A stretch of DNA of 64,000 nt from Chamaecrista fasciculata (lineage: Eukaryota; Streptophyta; Magnoliopsida; Fabales; Fabaceae): NCBI GenBank assembly GCA_003254925.1, contig QANZ01001591.1, forward strand, positions 2,081-66,080. Direction: 5' to 3'. The notes under the pieces are model-generated. The model searched no databases. It was not told where the DNA came from and saw only the letters and a list, made by a program, of their open reading frames with translations. The position numbers and the translations under genes were made by a program. Of this stretch, positions 58,801 to 64,000 are shown one piece after another; position 1 is the stretch's first letter; each line of letters begins with the position of its first letter.

Positions 58801-61628
58801 CTTAGTCCATTTCATGCTGTTGGCAAACAAGGTAAAATAACTCTGAAAGTTCGTATTGATGTTTTAACTAAATCCACTTTCTAGAGTATTATTTGACCTC
58901 GTTTGCCAATAATTTCAACTAGGTATAAAAAAAACTCGTCAAGAGTAACTCATATAAGTGATATAACTCTAATTTAGTTACACTTGTACTTGAAGTGATA
59001 GAGATATGAACAATTTCATGAAATGAGCAGGCCACTTTCGAACACGATTTTAGGCATCATCTAATCTTGTTTGTCGACAACCGCAATTGGATAGGAGAAA
59101 GAATTCGTTGAGAATAATACATAACTCTAATTTCATTACATTTAAACTTGATACACGAAATATATGACTATATTTAATAATTAGAGACCAATCGCAAAAC
59201 TTAATAAGAATCAAAATGAAACTTTGAAAAACATTCTATTAAGGACCAAAATAAAATTTAAAATAAATATTAGAAATCAAAACAAAGTAATATCCAACTT
59301 ATACTTCATCTAATAACTCACGCTTTAACAATTATCGTACCTAAATATAATAATACATTATAAATTTAAGGATTTATCTAATATGTGTCTTTAGAGCACA
59401 TTTTAAAGTTTCTTCTGATTAGTTTTTTTTTTGGCCAATTTTCTTCTGATTAGTTAGTTTCATATTTTGAAATCTATAAAAATTTATTTAAAAAATAATT
59501 TTTAATGTTTGAAAAGCCACTTTACTCATAAAAAACCAAAATTTAAGAGCGGAGAAAAATTATATCGGCCAAGTCATACCTTACCCGTTAATGATCATAC
59601 CTAAATATTAGAATATATTATGCTTGATTTGACGAGTGATGGAAAGTTGTAAATACATGAACATGATTGGTGGACTAGTGGTTACTATTTAATTATTAGA
59701 TGGACCCGCGTCCATCAAATCTATATCTTTTTTTTACATAAAAAAGTTTGAAAGGAAACTATAATTAATGAACCAAAATGAACCTAATCTCATCAACTTT
59801 GACGTTTTGGAAAATATCCAACAAGAGTAGTTTTGTCATGTAATGGCTTATTTCAGTATATGAACAAGAAAGAGTAAATTAATAATTTGGTCCCTGAAAG
59901 ATTACCGAGTTGATAATTCAGTCCCTAAAAGATTAAAATATACAATTTAGTCCCTGAAAGATCAAAATGATATACTTTTTAAACCCTAAAAGATTAAAAC
60001 GTTATACTATTTAGTCCATAAAAAAGACTAATTAGTACACCATTTTGATCTTTCGAAAATTAAATTATACATTTCAATCACCCAGGGATCAAACTGTCAG
60101 CTTGGTGATCTTTTAGGGACCAAATTGTTAGTTTACTCAACAAATAATGTATTTCCCAGTAATAGTAGTACAAGCAACTTTACCCTTTTAAATGGAAAAA
60201 ACAAAGAAGGGACTTACTGGAAGAAGAATCGCATAGAGAAGGCAATAATTCCTTGAACCAACCCAATTGAATACTGAGAGAATCATTGGTAGGAACATTA
60301 TAAATACCCCTTTCTTCCAAGAAGCTCACATCCAACGCGGTTGCTCCTATGACTGCAAAGTTCACTCCTTCCTCTTTCTTCCAATTTCTCACCTCACCAT
60401 TCTTGATTCCCAGATATGGTTTCACCAAAGGAACCCCAAGAGACTCAGCTGCATATATGTAAATAACAGAGTATGACATTCAATAAAACAGAGAAGAGAA
60501 AGTAAGGGGAAATTATTTTTTAGTCCCTATAGTTTACTCAAATTTTAATTTCATCCCTATACTTTCTAAATACTTAAACTTTACTCCTCAATACGTAACT
60601 AAATGATAAAAATATTTTAGTCGAAGGGTCATTTTGGTCCTAAATTTATGCCCTAATAATGTTCATTTTGGTCTATTATTATGTTTTAAAATGTTCAAAT
60701 TGGTCTTAAATGTTGACAAAATGTTTCATATTGGTCTTAAATGTTGATAAAATATTTCATTTTGGTCCCATATTATTGAATTTGATCATATTTCTCTCGT
60801 TTATATTTCAAGTTCAAAGAACTTGTTAAGAGGAACTCGTAGCTCTGAATTCGTCGCATTCTAATTTGAAACGAGAGAGATATGATCAGCATTGCTTATT
60901 TGACCATGAAACGAGCATTCTACTTTTAGGATTGATTAGACCTCGTTTGTTGACGACCCCAACTAGATAGAGAAAGTACTCTTTGAGAACAATACATAAT
61001 TTTAAACTCGTCACGTTCGAACTTGAAACGAGCCATATTCAATAGTTTTGACCAAAATAAAACATTTTGCCAACATTTAGGACTAATGTGAACATTTTGA
61101 AACATAATAGACCAACATTAGAGCATACATTTAGGACAAAAATGAACATTTAACCTAATATTTTTCATAAAGATTATACAAAAAAGAAACAAAACTAAAG
61201 ATAAAACAACTTGCAGGGATGAAATTGAAAAGGAGAGTGAAGTAGAAGGACTAAATGTATAGTTTCCGCAGGAAGTGATTAACAAGTATTTAAACCCAAA
61301 TCCAAGATTACTTGTCGATCTAGCTAATCAACAGAAAAGAGGAGAATGGTGATTCAGTAAGTTAAATACCGATGAAATCGATGATGAGTCGGCCATCAGA
61401 GCAGCGTCCATTGGAGTGATGAAAGTGGGTAATTCCATAGGGAGGGAAAAAGCAATGTTGAGATGGAGGAGGGTGTAAACTGTAATACAAGTTTCCAGTA
61501 TCAGCGAGTGAGTCACCAAAGCTGAAGATGGATGTGTATGATTCTGATGCAGATGCAGTGCTCAGAATTACGAATGACGATACTGCAATTGCAACTAGGA
61601 GTAGTGTTAGATTATCAGAAAGAGCCAT
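55801..61628 (-). CDS. GDSL esterase/lipase, gene 2, with Asn-to-Lys in block III
   Basis: Paralogue of gene 1. Exons: 61628-61370, 60448-60218, 58263-58115, 57175-56902 and 56060-55801; 1,173 bp, 390 aa. Exons 3 and 4 have the same lengths (149 and 274 bp) as in gene 1 and every intron phase agrees. A signal peptide is likely (MALSDNLTLLLVAIAVSSFV). Block I FSFGDSLADTGN has Ser40; block V WDGIHLTEAAY has Asp345 and His348. Block III reads GEIGGKDFNY: Lys182 replaces the Asn that helps form the oxyanion hole in SGNH enzymes. The frame is otherwise intact, so it may be a weakly active or changed-function protein. Introns are swollen by MITEs (841-1,954 bp). Confidence 0.94.
57288..58021. mobile_element. 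Element with ACGATTCG subterminal repeats in GDSL gene 2 intron 3
   Basis: Ends AAACATAGTT and AACTATGTTT are a 10-bp inverted repeat. Both flanking zones are crowded with GATTCGAATCG, ACGATTCG and TACGATTTACGATTC motifs in both orientations, as in hAT-like elements whose transposase binds subterminal repeats. About 734 bp, no coding capacity, target duplication not found. Confidence 0.6.
58480..59300. repeat. Dispersed 'tttggt' type repeat, GDSL gene 2 intron 2
   Basis: Contains mirrored phrases (GTTTTGGTTAATAAAT... and ...AGACCAATCGCAAAACTT) and a central CTCGTTTGCCAATAATTTC zone resembling 42790-43430, where the SINE is inserted. Boundaries are approximate. Confidence 0.45.
59873..60138. 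mobile_element. Foldback MITE, second copy, in GDSL gene 2 intron 2
   Basis: 266 bp, same family and layout as 8531-8797 (GAGTAAATTAATAATTTGGTCC at the left, the complementary end at 60138). The 9-bp flanks AACAAGAAA and AACAAATAA agree at seven positions, consistent with an older 9-bp target duplication. Confidence 0.8.
60625..61155. mobile_element. Foldback repeat related to 6911-7225, in GDSL gene 2 intron 1
   Basis: Left part GGGTCATTTTGGTCCTAAAT and the right part near 61110-61150 are inverted relatives; the centre carries CTCGTTT/AAACGAG mirrored stretches. It is longer than the 6911 copy. Right boundary approximate. Confidence 0.55.
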
Positions 61629-61639
61629 TATTGACGATT

Positions 61640-62712
61640 TTCAAACTTGAACAATAGTGGTGAATCAATTTATGCAGCGATTGCGAGTGACTTTTATTAT
61701 TCAAGTGGTCTTCCCTCTTTCGGGACTTTTCAAGATAATATTAATATTTTAGTGGACTCGTGGTTGGTTGTCGCCTCCTGTTTGTCGGTAATTTAATGCT
61801 AACTACTAAAGTTACGTTTTTGGTCGATTAGTCATTTTAGACCTCAAATTATAGGGTCAGTTTTTCCTACTATTTTGATCCTTAGGGTATGTTTGGGAGT
61901 TTTAGTGAGGATGAGAAGGAATGAACATTAATGGGCACTAATGGAATGGAGTTGAGTGGTTTGAGTAGATATGTTGTTTGAAAGTTTTTAACAAAAAAGA
62001 AATAGACATATGTTAATCTTGTTTAGACTATTAGTAATGGAATGAAATTGACAAATGTTAATTCTGTGTAGCATAAGACTTTAATTGTCATTAAAAATTA
62101 TAAACTTGTTCACTCCATCCTTAACCTCCCAAATTGGGAGGACAACAAAAATTGAATTTTGGAAGACTTGGAGGGCTTGACAGACTTTTCTTGTCCATTC
62201 AATTTTTCTCAAAAAAAAAACATTCAAACAAATACTTTTAGCATTTTATCCATTCCACTCCACTCCACATGACATTTGTTTCATGGTACTCCAAAATATA
62301 ATTTTTTTTATAGTTTCTACCACTATTTCTAACATAAACTGACAACTTAGATGAATTATTTTTCTTTCATATGTGTTATAATAAATGAGTTTATAAAGAA
62401 AAAAAAATTTTACTTTTTATTCACAAAATTAGAAATAAATTTACGGTTGATATTAATTTTTTAAGAGGAAATTTTTTTCTTTTTCTTTTTCTATCAACTC
62501 ATTTATTATAACAAATATAAAAGAAAAATGGTTTATCTAAATAGTCTAAGTTAAAAATAACTACAACAACTAAAAGAAATCATATTTTAAACTAATGATA
62601 GAAAAATGTGAAAGTATAAGGACTAAAATGAAATAGAAAATAATTTAAAGACCAAAATAAAACTAACCTCATAATTTGAATAAAGTGTATAAGGACTAAA
62701 AATATTTGTTTT
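61640..62712. other. Region upstream of GDSL gene 2, repeat-rich
   Basis: The promoter of gene 2 should lie at about 61630-61850. From about 61880 to 62290 there is a segment opening GGGTATGTTTGGGAG and ending near ATTCAAACAAATAC, plausibly a MITE but not proven. No further gene seen. Confidence 0.4.
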
Positions 62713-62721
62713 TAGTTTTAA

Positions 62722-63220
62722 GGCAAAAGTACTAATTTCGTCCCCAAACTTTACACCAACTGTCAATTTCGTCCCCAAACTTTACACCAACTGTCAATTT
62801 CATCCCCAATCTTTTTTTGCTGTCAATTTCGTCCTCAAACTTTAAATCAAGTGTCAATTTTATCCCCGATCTTTCACATTTTCGTCAATTTTATCCTTTG
62901 ACTAACTTCTTTTTAATAAATTAACGACAGACTGCATCCTGTTTTTGAATCTAAGTTAGGATTTGAGTTTCTTTTTCTATCAATTTTACAATATATATCA
63001 TTAGCCACATAGATTTTGTCATCAATATTTGGCTAAAGGAAGAGCAAAGGATAAAATTGACCAAAATGTGAAAGATTAGGGACGAAAATGACATCAAAAA
63101 AAGATTGGGGATGAAATTGACAGTTGGTGTAAAGTTTGGGGCGAAGTTGACAGCAAATAAAGATTGGGGACGAAATTGACAGTAGGTGTAAAGTTTGGGG
63201 ACGAAATGAGTACTTTTGCC
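62722..63220. mobile_element. Mutator-like MITE with perfect 9-bp target duplication
   Basis: A 499-bp element with near-perfect terminal inverted repeats (GGCAAAAGTACTAATTTCG at the left; complement at the right) and internal tandem phrases TCAATTTCGTCCCCAAACTT. Flanked by TAGTTTTAA at 62713-62721 and 63221-63229. Nine-bp duplications fit Mutator-like transposition. No coding capacity. Confidence 0.92.
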
Positions 63221-63229
63221 TAGTTTTAA

Positions 63230-64000
63230 TTTTATAAAACTTATTCTAAAAAATAAACTAAAAAAAAAAATTTAGAAAGTATAAAAATAATAATAAAATC
63301 AGATGGACCCAACATGGGTGGAATCTTGAAATCTGAATCCAAATCTTGAAATCAGAAAACCCCGATTTTAAAAATTGGTCATTCCTGCTACTGAAACGGC
63401 ATCATGGCACTTTTTTAATCTTCCAATTGTAAGTTTTTCTTCATTGCTAATTACTCGCCATCCTGGCATCCACGGATGGAGATTGTGTCCCAGGGTCAAT
63501 CATTTTATATGTATAAACATATTGTTTGACTGATTTATGAATGATAAATTATGTCGTTATCACATTATTAACATGTTTACTGTGATAACAATCCTTGATT
63601 AATTAAGTGATAATTATTCTAAACTGTCCCTGGTCGATTATTTACGTGGGATTTTTTTTTTGACCATAGAGCAAGGCCTAAAGAGAGAACAAGTTGGGTG
63701 ATGCTTCTCGAGATACACGCATGTGATGCTTCTCGAGAGTCATGGTGCAATTATGTAAAGGTTACAAGTTGCTGGACCGACCCAGAGAGTCCTGCATGGG
63801 TTTAGTCATGAGCTAGCCTCTCCTGTACACCTGTCACGATGCCCTTAGACCTGAGGTCTTCATTATTCCGGCGTTGTAGATGCTGAACTTTGGCCTAGTC
63901 CAACGTTGCCCGTAACAGGGTAGCCATACAGGCTAGGTACGGGTTTAGTTGTTTGTCGTGCTGAGGAATGTGGTTGACCAAGAAAGAATTTTGTCCCTCA
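63230..64000. other. Right end of the window, unassigned
   Basis: AT-rich to about 63640. From 63650 onwards the sequence becomes GC-richer and contains two copies of GTGATGCTTCTCGAGA; it may be the start of an LTR-type element continuing off the window. No gene seen. Confidence 0.4.

Noticed and set aside
1..64000. CRISPR arrays, bacterial operons or organelle transfer
   Set aside because: No regularly spaced repeats of the CRISPR kind, no Shine-Dalgarno-led gene runs and no recognised plastid or mitochondrial gene.

Overview
This window is nuclear DNA of a flowering plant, almost certainly a eudicot. It is AT-rich, its genes have many introns with GT-AG borders, and its repeats (SINE, plant LINE, Copia and Gypsy LTRs, Harbinger, Mutator and hAT-like MITEs) are typical of plants. 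I cannot name the species. All splice models below were worked out by hand from splice sites, reading phase and protein-family similarity.

Layout. 1-2952: eroded Copia-type LTR retrotransposon material with internal tandem repeats. 2953-8270: MITEs and a 1.64-kb Harbinger-like element with TTA target duplications, nested in an older MITE. 8271-15670 (-): UFD1, 9 coding exons, 316 aa, the ubiquitin-handling cofactor of CDC48. 15671-18728: AT-rich spacer with a possible LTR. 18729-28870 (-): VAC14, 20 exons, 724 aa, the HEAT-repeat scaffold of the PtdIns(3,5)P2 kinase complex; two of its introns hold LTR-retrotransposon remnants. About 29600-31365 (+): a small GRF-zinc-finger/membrane-protein gene with a premature stop codon. 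31366-34318: repeats. 34319-39668 (+): a plant L1-type LINE ending in a perfect 1.39-kb duplication bounded by single N characters. 40861-41773: a large foldback element. 42290-47857: a tandem segmental duplication with two SUMO-like genes, the first a wrecked chimera and the second intact but without the C-terminal diglycine. 52284-61628: two five-exon GDSL esterase/lipase paralogues arranged tail to tail. 61640-64000: repeats, including a MITE with a perfect 9-bp target duplication.

UFD1 and VAC14 are conserved housekeeping genes with no functional tie beyond being neighbours. The GDSL pair arose by duplication and inversion: exons 3 and 4 have identical lengths (149 and 274 bp) in both and all intron phases agree. 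The minus-strand copy has lost the block III asparagine of the SGNH catalytic set.

Nine isolated N bases occur, several next to sequence that is repeated on the other side of the N. They look like contig joins at which overlaps were not merged. This affects the LINE, the first SUMO-like copy, one solo LTR and one SINE. I saw no CRISPR array, rRNA gene or convincing functional tRNA gene, and no clearly novel multi-gene system. The most unusual items are the GDSL Asn-to-Lys change, the non-canonical SUMO-like pair and the family of foldback MITEs lodged in introns.
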